Below, in pieces: positions 7,101 through 14,641 of a stretch of 50,385 nt of DNA. Location: the NCBI RefSeq assembly GCF_016909155.1, contig NZ_JAFBFG010000023.1, positions 1-50,385 on the forward strand, given 5' to 3'. The position numbers and the translations under genes were made by a program. The DNA is from Chryseomicrobium aureum. GTDB taxonomy: Bacteria; Bacillota; Bacilli; Bacillales_A; Planococcaceae. The notes below the pieces were generated by a model, which did no database searches, was not told the DNA's origin, and was given only the letters and a program-made list of their open reading frames with translations. Numbering within the stretch: position 1 is the stretch's first letter; each line of letters starts with the position of its first letter.

Positions 7101-7172
7101 TAAAAACGGATAATCCGTTGACCTGTGCCTAGTTTAGGACTAAACATTTCCGCGGTCAAGGATTATCCTTTT
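7101..7172 (-). terminator. Long terminator hairpin after the second rhodanese-MBL gene
   Basis: On the minus strand GGATAATCC-TTGACC pairs with GGTCAA-CGGATTATCC, then GTTTTTA. The loop holds a smaller hairpin (GTTTAG..CTAAAC). It begins a few bases after the stop codon at 7179 and separates this gene from cstR. Confidence 0.75.
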
Positions 7173-7178
7173 CTTCTA

Positions 7179-8297
7179 TTATACAGCACAGTTATTCGGA
7201 CCGGTTTCCATTTCTTTCGCTTCTTCAAGCGGCGGATGGATCTTGCCCATATTCGTCTGCCGAATTTCTTCGTAAGCATTAGGCTGATCTTTCAGACCTT
7301 CCGTCACCCGTTTGATGAACTTTTCTTCATCATTAATCTGCAGACCTTCATTGTTCTGATAAAGGATAGACAATTTCTCGGAAACACTGCCGTCTTCATT
7401 CAATTCACTGACGTCCGCATAATGGGCTGGAAGCACAAGCAGATCGTCCGCTAATTTCTTGTAGCGGCTGTACAGGGTTTCGTACAGATCACCCGCCCAA
7501 TCTCCCACTTTTCCGGCAAGGTCCGGGCGTCCGATGGATTCAACAAACAGAATGTCACCCGTCAGCAGATATTTATTGTCGACAACGAATGTGGTGCTGC
7601 CGATCGTATGCCCCGGAGAGTATACAGCTTCTATTACCGCGCTGCCAACTTCCAGTTCCATGCCGTCGGTTACCGGTTCAAAAGCAAAAACGACTTCTTC
7701 TGCATCGTCCGGCGGCAAATAATAAGTGGCATTTGCCGAGTCCGCCAGTTTTTTACCCCCTGAAATGTGATCGGCATGCAAATGCGTATCGATTACATGC
7801 GTGATTTCCAACCCTTTTTCACGCGCAAACTCTTCATAGGTTTCTGTCATTCGGCTGGCGTCGACGATTGCGGCCTCTCCGTCGGATTCGATCAAATAAG
7901 ACAGGCAGCCTTTGCCCAGGCGCACAAACTGATAAAGCGCCCCGCCGGCCACTTCGCCGATTTTGACAGCTTCAAGCTGTTCACTCCAGGCAGCCATCCC
8001 GCCTTCAATCGAAACCACGTTATCGAAACCATTTTCCTGCAAAAAGGCTGCAGCTTTTTGTGAAGTATTTCCTTTTCCGCAAACCGTATACAGCGTCTGG
8101 TTTTCCGGCAGCTCTTTCAAGTCAGACGAGTCGGAATTACTCAACTCTTTGAAAGGTATATTGATTAATTGAACATGATCGCCTTCAATTTTCCAGTCTT
8201 CCGATTCCTCTTTGCTGCGGACATCCAAAACATAAATCGGTTCATTCTTAAAAACCTGATGAGCCACTTTCTTAGGTGATACGGATTTTACTGTCAT
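7179..8297 (-). CDS. Second rhodanese-MBL fusion, CstB/YrkH-like persulfide dioxygenase
   Basis: 372 residues with the same layout as the paralogue at 3195-4322. A rhodanese domain (C73 in TVCGKGNTS) precedes an MBL domain with H172, H174, D176, H177, H230, D248 and H292, all metal ligands present, and GRPDL. GKGCLSY around C131 is shared by both copies. Expected to be an iron persulfide dioxygenase with linked sulfurtransferase. ATG start at 8297, 8 bases after GGAGG; a TTG two codons earlier is less well placed. Single-gene unit between the operator at 8329-8346 and the long terminator. The paralogues differ at many positions, so duplication is old or one copy was acquired separately. Confidence 0.92.
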   Translation of the reverse strand: MTVKSVSPKKVAHQVFKNEPIYVLDVRSKEESEDWKIEGDHVQLINIPFKELSNSDSSDLKELPENQTLYTVCGKGNTSQKAAAFLQENGFDNVVSIEGGMAAWSEQLEAVKIGEVAGGALYQFVRLGKGCLSYLIESDGEAAIVDASRMTETYEEFAREKGLEITHVIDTHLHADHISGGKKLADSANATYYLPPDDAEEVVFAFEPVTDGMELEVGSAVIEAVYSPGHTIGSTTFVVDNKYLLTGDILFVESIGRPDLAGKVGDWAGDLYETLYSRYKKLADDLLVLPAHYADVSELNEDGSVSEKLSILYQNNEGLQINDEEKFIKRVTEGLKDQPNAYEEIRQTNMGKIHPPLEEAKEMETGPNNCAV

Positions 8298-8328
8298 ATA
8301 CAATTCCTCCTTGCCAATAATTCTCTGA

Positions 8329-8346
8329 TTACCGCACGGGGTATAT
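8329..8346 (-). promoter_or_regulatory. CstR operator before the second rhodanese-MBL gene
   Basis: Minus strand TATACCCC-GTG-CGGTAAT. The first half-site is perfect, the second weaker than at the other three sites. It is 32 bases upstream of the start codon. No clear -35/-10 pair was found. Confidence 0.6.
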
Positions 8347-8367
8347 AAAATGCTAAAAATTTTTGGC

Positions 8368-8751
8368 TTAGACTGTCTTGTCGATGCAGCCGATCAATCT
8401 CTTCTCAATATCCACTGCGATTTCTTTGATCGAATCGTTATTGACCATCTGGATTAACTCGCTTGGTTTCGGCATGCCGATTTTCGTAGTGCCTTTTTCT
8501 TCATAGACAACAATTTTACATGGCAGGAAATAGCCGACCATTAAATCTTCCGACAGCACGCGGTTTGCTTCCTGCGGGTTGCAGACTTCAAGTATCGTAT
8601 AAGGCGTGCTGAAATCAGTTCCTTTTTCCTGAAGCTTCGCCGTCAAATCGAAATTCCAAAGCACCCCGAATTTCTCGTCTTTCAGGTTCGCTTCCAAATC
8701 ACGGACTGCTTCGTCCCTGCTCTTGCTTGTTTCTACTGTATAATCAAACAT
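8368..8751 (-). CDS. DUF302-family protein
   Basis: 127 residues spanning one DUF302 domain: FDYTVETSKSRDEAVRDLEANLKDEKFGVLWNFDLTAKLQEKG, then YTILEVCNPQEANRVL and GYFLPCKIVVYEEKG. DUF302 proteins often sit in sulfur-oxidation and sulfane-sulfur loci; their biochemical role is not settled. The two Cys (VCNP, LPCK) are typical of the family. It lies directly upstream of the second rhodanese-MBL gene, with an operator between them, so it has a separate promoter or is read through. AGAGGAG ribosome site 9 bases before the ATG. Confidence 0.85.
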   Translation of the reverse strand: MFDYTVETSKSRDEAVRDLEANLKDEKFGVLWNFDLTAKLQEKGTDFSTPYTILEVCNPQEANRVLSEDLMVGYFLPCKIVVYEEKGTTKIGMPKPSELIQMVNNDSIKEIAVDIEKRLIGCIDKTV

Positions 8752-8839
8752 TTGTATTGCTCCTCTCTTTTAAATACTCATTCTTTTGATAAATTTCCCT
8801 CATTAAGCCGTGTAAAACATTTTTTATCAAATTAAGCCG

Positions 8840-8935
8840 TTAGTACTGAGTGAAAATAAGGAAAAACAGAAATGCGATTCCTGCCAGGAACGCAAATTTT
8901 TGAGATGGTCACAAGGAATTCCAGGAATTTTTCAT
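8840..8935 (-). pseudogene. Possible small membrane-peptide gene with an in-frame TGA
   Basis: A good AAAGGAG site precedes ATG 8935. The frame reads MKNSWNSL, TGA (8909-8911), then PSQKFAFLAGIAFLFFLIFTQY and TAA (8840-8842). The second part is a clear hydrophobic helix. One base change (TGA to TGG) would restore a 31-residue membrane peptide. It follows the histidine kinase stop by about 30 bases. A hairpin with weak T-run (8873-8894) lies in the same DNA, so this could simply be the operon terminator. Confidence 0.3.
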
Positions 8936-8968
8936 AACTGCTCCTTTCTCTGCACAGACACTGCAGTG

Positions 8969-10054
8969 TTAAACCCCTTTATCAAGAGGCACCGTAAACC
9001 AGAATGTGTAACAGTTATTCGATGGATCAAATCCTATTTCGCCTTTATGGCGTTCAATGATTTCTTTTGAAATCGCCAGTCCCAGGCCGCTTCCTCCGGT
9101 CTCCCTGTTCCGGGAAGGATCCGTCCGGTAGAACCGTTCAAATATTTTTTCACTGTCCGTTTCCGGAATTTCCTGTCCTTCACTGATAATGGACACCCGG
9201 TAATGCGCCTCTTCAATTCTCCCGATCAGCTGAATCGGACTGTCGCCTTCATAATAAAGAATGGCGTTCTCGATGATATTGCTGAGCACCTGCTGGATGC
9301 CGCCGTTACAAACCCGCACGTTTCCAGGCTCAGCGTCGATCCGGACAGGAATCTCCTGTTCCTGCAGCTGCCAGTGAAACATATCAGCCGTTTGCCGGAT
9401 CAGCCGGCCCATTTCTTCCGGCTTTGTTTCGGCATATGTCTGCACAGCGTCAAAATCCCATTCTTTCAACTTTTCCAGTTGCTCGACCATCACTGTCAGC
9501 CGCTTCGCTTCACCGTGAAGCGATTTGAACAGTTCCACATTGCCGGCAATGACGCCATTGCTCAAAGCATTCATATAGCCGTTTAAATTTGATAGCGGCG
9601 TTCTGAATTCATGGGACAGATCCGACACGATTTTCCGCCTTGATTGTTCATTGGTTTTCAGCTGCTGCATCAGTTCGTTGAAATGGACAATCAATTCCGC
9701 CACTTCGCCTTTGGACCGGCTCTGAATGGTTTCCGGATAATGCCCTTCTTTCATGACTTTCGTTGATTCGATTAACGTTTTTAAAGGGCGCATCAATTTT
9801 TTTGTCAGATAAAAGTGGATCAGGCTTCCCAGGACGATGGTCGAGACACTGAAAATCCAGAGATATTGCCACAGGGTTGCACTGAACTGCTCCTGCCTGT
9901 ACGCATCTGTTCCCATCCCGCCAACCAATCCACAGGCTGCATGATAAATCGTGAAACTGCTCAGGATGACAAGGACCGTCAAGGTGAGGATATTCAAAAA
10001 GGTCAGCCGCCAAAGAATTTGTTTCGGCCAAAATGACTTGATGGAATCAAACAT
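8969..10054 (-). CDS. Sensor histidine kinase
   Basis: 361 residues. Two transmembrane helices (about 17-38 and 62-83) enclose a short external loop of about 24 residues containing one Cys (C41). Then come HAMP (about 85-138), HisKA with phosphoacceptor H148 in SHEFRTPLSN, and HATPase_c with N box NIIENAILYY and GSGLGLAISKEIIERHKG. The loop is too short for a folded sensor domain, so a membrane or redox signal is possible. The start overlaps the response regulator gene by 8 bases. It is the last intact gene of a unit with ccdA- and tlpA-like genes. Confidence 0.93.
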   Translation of the reverse strand: MFDSIKSFWPKQILWRLTFLNILTLTVLVILSSFTIYHAACGLVGGMGTDAYRQEQFSATLWQYLWIFSVSTIVLGSLIHFYLTKKLMRPLKTLIESTKVMKEGHYPETIQSRSKGEVAELIVHFNELMQQLKTNEQSRRKIVSDLSHEFRTPLSNLNGYMNALSNGVIAGNVELFKSLHGEAKRLTVMVEQLEKLKEWDFDAVQTYAETKPEEMGRLIRQTADMFHWQLQEQEIPVRIDAEPGNVRVCNGGIQQVLSNIIENAILYYEGDSPIQLIGRIEEAHYRVSIISEGQEIPETDSEKIFERFYRTDPSRNRETGGSGLGLAISKEIIERHKGEIGFDPSNNCYTFWFTVPLDKGV

Positions 10055-10730
10055 GGATAAATTTATACCCCATTCCTCTGACTGTCAGGATGCGTTTCGG
10101 AGAAGAAGGCTCATCTTCGATTTTTTCCCGCAGATTTTTGATATGGGCATCTATGGTCCGGTCCAGTACCATCTTATCGTTATACGGATACAATTGATGG
10201 ATCAGATCTTCCCTGCTGAGCACCATATTCGGATTGTCCATGAAGTGAAAAAGGAGATTGAACTCATGCTTGGTCAATGGCAGCGTTTTGCCGTATAACT
10301 CCACTTCCCCTTTTCTCGGCATGATGGAAAGGCCGGCGCAAGTGATTTTTTGGCAGAACTGACCGGATCGGCGCAGCACTGCTTCAACATGGGCAACCAG
10401 TTCATCGGGATCAAAGGGCTTGATCATGTAATCATCCGCCCCCATTTTTAATCCATTGATCCGGTCACTCGTTTTCGCTTTTGCCGAAAGCATAATAATG
10501 GAGACTTCGTTCCGTTTCTGGCTCCTGAACCACCCGCATAATTCCTCGCCGCTTATTTTCGGCAGCATGAGATCCAAAATGACCAAACAGGGCTGAAACG
10601 CAAGAAAAGCTTCTTTCGCCTCTTCGCCGTCTGCGGCCGCCTTTACTTCATAACCTTCTTTCCTCATATAAATGGAAACAAGCTCGCGGATCATCGGATC
10701 ATCTTCGACGACTAATACAGTAGGTTTCAA
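10047..10730 (-). CDS. OmpR-family response regulator
   Basis: About 227 residues. The receiver domain has acidic VVEDD, phosphoacceptor Asp in LVILDLMLP and Lys in MIKPFDPDE. The C-terminal winged helix has LTKHEFNLL and RTIDAHIKNLREKIEDEP...VRGMGYKF. The start is unsure. TTG at 10730 is about 8 bases after GAGG and preferred; TTG at 10733 or GTG at 10739 are alternatives. It is 31 bases after the tlpA-like gene and overlaps the kinase gene, so the pair probably controls, or responds to, the thiol-redox genes upstream. Confidence 0.93.
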   Translation of the reverse strand: MKPTVLVVEDDPMIRELVSIYMRKEGYEVKAAADGEEAKEAFLAFQPCLVILDLMLPKISGEELCGWFRSQKRNEVSIIMLSAKAKTSDRINGLKMGADDYMIKPFDPDELVAHVEAVLRRSGQFCQKITCAGLSIMPRKGEVELYGKTLPLTKHEFNLLFHFMDNPNMVLSREDLIHQLYPYNDKMVLDRTIDAHIKNLREKIEDEPSSPKRILTVRGMGYKFIHV

Positions 10731-10761
10731 CAACTTCACCTCTTAAAAAATTAATAAAAAC

Positions 10762-11307
10762 TCAGTCCATGTTCTTCACTTCCCGGATCATGATGTCATG
10801 GTTCATGGCACCCGGTGCGACAAACGAGATGCGCCCTTTCGAATCGATCAAGTAAGAGGTGGGATAGGCCTGCACTCTATATTTATCAGAGACTTCCGAC
10901 TCCCGGTCCATTAAAATGGGGAAAGTCAGCCCGTAATCCGCTATGAAATCCACAACATTTCCTTCGTTGCCTTCAGTTTTGGTCAGATTGACGGCCAATA
11001 TTTCCACCGGCACTTCCTGTTCTGCGTACAGCTTCTGCATATCCGGCATTTCTGCTCTGCAAGGCGGGCACCAGGTAGCCCAGAAATTCACGAAGACGCG
11101 TTCGCCGCGGTAATCGGATAAGCGCACCGTCTCCCCGTCCATTGTCACCAATTCAAAATCCGGTGCAAGATCCCCGATCATCAGCCCCGTTTCTGCTGAC
11201 TCTTCAGCATCCTGCACTTCAGCTGATTCTTTGCCCGAAAAGGCCATATCATAAAAAGCCCAGCCCACCATTGCAGCTATGATAACACCCAATACTATTT
11301 TTTTCAT
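10762..11307 (-). CDS. TlpA/ResA-like membrane-anchored thiol-disulfide oxidoreductase
   Basis: 181 residues. An N-terminal anchor (KKIVLGVIIAAMVGWAFY) is followed by a thioredoxin fold facing outwards: GDLAPDFELVTMDGETV, active site WCPPC (C80, C83) and cis-Pro loop AYPTSYLI. ResA/TlpA proteins reduce disulfides outside the membrane, in cytochrome c maturation or for enzymes such as SoxB. Start ATG 11307 follows AGGAGG by 9 bases; TTG three codons earlier is less likely. It lies 18 bases after the ccdA-like gene, its expected electron donor. Confidence 0.93.
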   Translation of the reverse strand: MKKIVLGVIIAAMVGWAFYDMAFSGKESAEVQDAEESAETGLMIGDLAPDFELVTMDGETVRLSDYRGERVFVNFWATWCPPCRAEMPDMQKLYAEQEVPVEILAVNLTKTEGNEGNVVDFIADYGLTFPILMDRESEVSDKYRVQAYPTSYLIDSKGRISFVAPGAMNHDIMIREVKNMD

Positions 11308-11325
11308 GGTTTTCAACCTCCTGTT

Positions 11326-12084
11326 TTATCCTAAGTTCGCAAGCCACGTATCCTGAATCAGATCCAGCAGGGCTCCGGTTATGGCCGGCATCTGCCCGAA
11401 GAACAGGACAAGACCCATCGCGACCATGACGATGCCGCCGGCTTTCATGATGATCTGGCTTTTGCGGACAATCCATTTTGTCGAACCGATGAAGAACGTC
11501 AAAATAATGAACGGCAAAGCAAAACCGATGACGTACATCACTGTATAAAAAATCCCCTGGCCCGGATTGCTGACGGCCAGTATCAGAATGGAACCAAATA
11601 CAGGTCCGATGCACGGCGTCCATCCAGCCGCGAACCCCAGACCGATGATGAACGTTCCAACATAGCCGCTTGGCCGCCTGCTGAATTGAAAACGCTGTTC
11701 TTTCATCAAGCCGGTGAGGTTAAGCCAGCCGCCGATGAACAGTCCCATAACTACGATGAATATCCCGGCAATGCGCTGGATGAAAAGACCGGAATCTCCC
11801 ATCAGCAAATTCTGCACCCATTGGCCGAAAAAGGATGCTCCAGCTCCCAGGCTGATAAATACGAGAGAGACGCCTGCAAGAAATACCAGCGAATGGCTGA
11901 ACAGCCTGCCCTGTATTTTCCTGTCCCGGTCTCCCTGCAGTTCTTTCACACTGATGCCGGTAATATAGGACAGGTATGCCGGAAATAACGGCAGGACGCA
12001 TGGTGACAAAAAGGATATCGCCCCTGCTCCGAGAGCCAGGAACATTCCTACCAGCAAAAGCGTATCCGGTTCAATTGTGCTCAT
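11326..12084 (-). CDS. CcdA-like membrane thiol-electron transporter
   Basis: 252 residues with six predicted membrane helices and the two family cysteine motifs: SPCVLPLFPAYLSYITG near the N-terminus and GWTPCIGPVFGSIL in the second half. CcdA carries electrons from cytoplasmic thioredoxin to external thiol proteins such as ResA or TlpA. SoxV is its relative in thiosulfate-oxidation clusters. Start ATG 12084 after AAGGAG, overlapping the end of the upstream membrane-protein gene by 14 bases. The tlpA-like gene follows directly. Confidence 0.93.
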   Translation of the reverse strand: MSTIEPDTLLLVGMFLALGAGAISFLSPCVLPLFPAYLSYITGISVKELQGDRDRKIQGRLFSHSLVFLAGVSLVFISLGAGASFFGQWVQNLLMGDSGLFIQRIAGIFIVVMGLFIGGWLNLTGLMKEQRFQFSRRPSGYVGTFIIGLGFAAGWTPCIGPVFGSILILAVSNPGQGIFYTVMYVIGFALPFIILTFFIGSTKWIVRKSQIIMKAGGIVMVAMGLVLFFGQMPAITGALLDLIQDTWLANLG

Positions 12085-12727
12085 CAATAACACTCCTTCT
12101 ATAAGTTAAAAACATCAAAAACTGCCCGGCTGCAAAAAGAATGACGATAAACCACGGTTCCATCAGATAGCCGAACATGGAAACATGCGGCTGAATCATC
12201 AGGAGCAGGAGCATTCCTGCTGTCCAGCCCGACAGGATGGCATTCCCGACAGCAACAGGGGATATCCTGTCATTCAAAGCCAGGAACAGCATCAAAAGAA
12301 CAGCATGCAGAACAATGCTCTCAAGTGCCGATGACTCATTGTTCCAGGTCCATCCGGCGAACTCGTAAAAGAACGCCGCCGGCAACAGGATATACAATAA
12401 GGTTTGGATAAACGCCCATCCCTCAATCCGCTCCTTTTTCATGCCATAACCGATGAGTCCCGCACTGAAGAGGATGGCCAGGTAAAAAGCATTCGATCCG
12501 CTTGGATAGGCAAGCACCGCAAGCGGATCGCTTAAAAATAAAGGCAAGTCCAATAAAATTTTGGCGAGCCAGATGAACAGGACAAAATTCATGATCTGAG
12601 AAACGGCTTCTTCCGCCAGTTTTTTCCTGCGCTCTTTTTCAAAGCCGCTTATGAGATAAAAAATGACGATTCCTGACACGACACTGATGATCTTGATGGA
12701 AATGGAAATTATGGCAGCTGTTTGCAT
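12071..12727 (-). CDS. Unknown polytopic membrane protein
   Basis: 218 residues with about seven hydrophobic segments. The N-terminal helix is followed by a basic stretch (EKERRKKLAEE), and the C-terminus is YRRS. No family recognised and no catalytic motif seen; it contains no Cys, so it is not itself a thiol carrier. First gene of the unit with ccdA, tlpA and the two-component pair, with a 14-base overlap with ccdA that suggests translational coupling. Start ATG 12727 follows GAGGGG; an upstream GTG lies inside that site. Confidence 0.75.
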   Translation of the reverse strand: MQTAAIISISIKIISVVSGIVIFYLISGFEKERRKKLAEEAVSQIMNFVLFIWLAKILLDLPLFLSDPLAVLAYPSGSNAFYLAILFSAGLIGYGMKKERIEGWAFIQTLLYILLPAAFFYEFAGWTWNNESSALESIVLHAVLLMLFLALNDRISPVAVGNAILSGWTAGMLLLLMIQPHVSMFGYLMEPWFIVILFAAGQFLMFLTYRRSVIDEHN

Positions 12728-12866
12728 GGTTCCCCTCACTTCTGCTGTATTGCGTTCCTGTCCTACTCTACATGTCGAATATGAAGATTTGATGAAAATC
12801 CAGATAATTTCAATCGTAAGTTCAAAGATTAGCCGGTCAATCCGTTTTCATTTACAGTAAAAGTGG

Positions 12867-12882
12867 TTCAAAATATTTTGAA
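12867..12882. promoter_or_regulatory. 16-base palindrome in the leader of the SoxB-like gene
   Basis: TTCAAAATATTTTGAA is a perfect palindrome lying 14 bases before the ATG and just before the GGTGG ribosome site. It could be an operator acting on the SoxB-like gene. No known regulator site is recognised. Confidence 0.35.
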
Positions 12883-12896
12883 AGTGGTGGAAAAGC

Positions 12897-14324
12897 ATGA
12901 AATTCACTCTGATCCAGCAAAACGATACACATGGGTGCCTGGAATTGCACAATGAACTCTATTGGAGCACCGAAGGGCCGGTGCTAAAAAAAGCGGGAGG
13001 ATTGGCAAGAATCAGCCGGTACGTCAAAACCCTGAAAAAAGAACAGGAAAATGTCCTGTTCTTTGATGGCGGAGACCTGTTCCACGGGACATTGCCCCTT
13101 GTGGCCAGTAAAGGGGAAGCGATTTTGCCGCTCCTGGAGAAGATGGACATCGACGGCTTCGTACCGGGAAACTGGGATTACGCGTACGGCAAAAAACAGC
13201 TTCGGAATTTGACAGACAGACTCCCTTTCCCTGCTCTTTCCTGCAATGTGAAAGATGAGGATACAAAGGCAAATTTTTTCATCCCTTATGTCATCAAAGA
13301 GTTGAACGGAGTAAAAGTCGGAGTGGTTGGCTTGACTTATCCGTATGTCGATATCACCATGCCTCCTGATTTTTCAAAAGGATTAAGTTTTTCAACCGGG
13401 GTTGAAGAAATGCGGCAATGCGTCGCGGAACTGAAGGAAAAGGCTGATGTCATTGTCCTGCTGAGCCATATGGGCCTTCCACTGGATGCCCAACTGGTGT
13501 CGCTGGTGAGCGGCATAGACATTGTCCTTTCCGGACACAGCCATGACCGGGTGACAAAACCAATCGTCCGGAATGGCACTTGTATCGTGCAGGCCGGTTC
13601 CAGCTCCTCTTTTATCGGGCATCTGGATGTCGAAGTCCAGAACGGCAAAATAACAGACATTCAATACAGGCTCGTCGACATCGATGAACAGTTCGGGGAA
13701 GATGAAGAAGTTAAAGAGCTTGTCGAAGAAATTCTCTCCGCTTATACAACAGAAAGAGAGACGGTGGCCGGGGGGACGAAAACGGTCCTTCACCGCATGA
13801 CTTTGGAAGAAGCGCCTATGGACAAACTGATAACGGATGCGTACCTGGCCGCTTTCGAAAGCGACCTTGCTTTTTCCCACGGCTGGCGGTACGGCCCTCC
13901 CATGGATGCGGGTCCGCTTACCCTTTATGATTTGCATACCATCATTCCAACAAATCCCGAACTGTTCACTCTGGAGCTTACCGGGGAAGAGTTGTGGGAT
14001 GCGCTGGAAAATAACCTGGAAACAGTCCATTCCGCTGATCCCTTTGAACAAAAAGGCGGCTATGTCCTCCGATCGAGCGGCTTGAAAATGACGTATAAAC
14101 CTTATAATCCAAAAGGGCACCGCATTCAAAGCCTGACAATCGTGGGTGAAGACTGGCAGCCTGCTAAACGGTACCGGGTTGTCGGCGGCGGAAGCCAGAC
14201 GTTCAAAAAGCACGAAGACAGGAAACAGTACCGCAACATCCACGCGATTGATGTCATCGGGTCATTCCTTCAGGAAAAAGGCCCTTACGAAATGAAAAAA
14301 GGCGCGGATGTCGTTACGGTATAA
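12897..14324 (+). CDS. 5'-nucleotidase-fold metallophosphoesterase with SoxB-like features
   Basis: 475 residues, no signal peptide. The N-terminal metallophosphoesterase domain has D10 and H12 (NDTHG), D57 (FFDGGD), N92, H191 (LLSHMG), H214 and H216 (GHSH). The C-terminal domain is of the 5'-nucleotidase type. Two details point to the SoxB branch. The GNHE block reads GNWDYAYG, with Trp for the catalytic His, as in the GHWEFTYG I recall for SoxB. The C-terminal DPFEQKGGYVLRSSGLK resembles the SoxB DPYYQQGGDMVR region. SoxB hydrolyses sulfate off SoxYZ-bound thiosulfate outside the cell; this protein seems cytoplasmic, so a direct SoxB role is uncertain. YunD-like nucleotidase is the alternative. 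Divergent from the ccdA-tlpA operon and next to the CstR locus. Confidence 0.8.
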   Translation: MKFTLIQQNDTHGCLELHNELYWSTEGPVLKKAGGLARISRYVKTLKKEQENVLFFDGGDLFHGTLPLVASKGEAILPLLEKMDIDGFVPGNWDYAYGKKQLRNLTDRLPFPALSCNVKDEDTKANFFIPYVIKELNGVKVGVVGLTYPYVDITMPPDFSKGLSFSTGVEEMRQCVAELKEKADVIVLLSHMGLPLDAQLVSLVSGIDIVLSGHSHDRVTKPIVRNGTCIVQAGSSSSFIGHLDVEVQNGKITDIQYRLVDIDEQFGEDEEVKELVEEILSAYTTERETVAGGTKTVLHRMTLEEAPMDKLITDAYLAAFESDLAFSHGWRYGPPMDAGPLTLYDLHTIIPTNPELFTLELTGEELWDALENNLETVHSADPFEQKGGYVLRSSGLKMTYKPYNPKGHRIQSLTIVGEDWQPAKRYRVVGGGSQTFKKHEDRKQYRNIHAIDVIGSFLQEKGPYEMKKGADVVTV

Positions 14325-14423
14325 AGTTTTTTCGAACACGAAAAGGAATTCTACGAAGAAATCGGTTCAAAAGGCGGAGAAAACAGCAATAGCGGTGGGA
14401 ATAACAACGGTGGCAATTCATAA
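14325..14423 (+). pseudogene. C-terminal remnant of a KGG-type general stress protein
   Basis: Reading in frame from 14325 gives FFEHEKEFYEEIGSKGGE, then an Asn/Gly/Ser tail and TAA at 14421-14423. EKEFYEEIG-KGG is the repeat of GsiB-like stress proteins. No start codon or ribosome site remains, and it begins right after the stop codon of the SoxB-like gene. The 5' part has probably been lost by deletion. Confidence 0.55.
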
Positions 14424-14641
14424 TAGAAGACATTTAAAAGGGAGAAGGTTTCTTTACCCACTTTCCTTGCAGCACATAAATAAAGCTCTACTTTTTTCTA
14501 TAAATGTGGAAGCTTACATGCACGTAATCAATAAGATAGTATAGAACTAAGTCATTTCATAAGGAATTTGTCATTGGTTTCTGTATGGCATGCGAATCAA
14601 CTGTCAAACAGAAGATACTTAACATGAAGGGAAAGAATGCA

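Noticed and set aside
13392-14243. Long open frame antisense to the SoxB-like gene (283 codons)
   Set aside because: No family resemblance and no ribosome site. The opposite strand has complete catalytic motifs, so this is a shadow frame.
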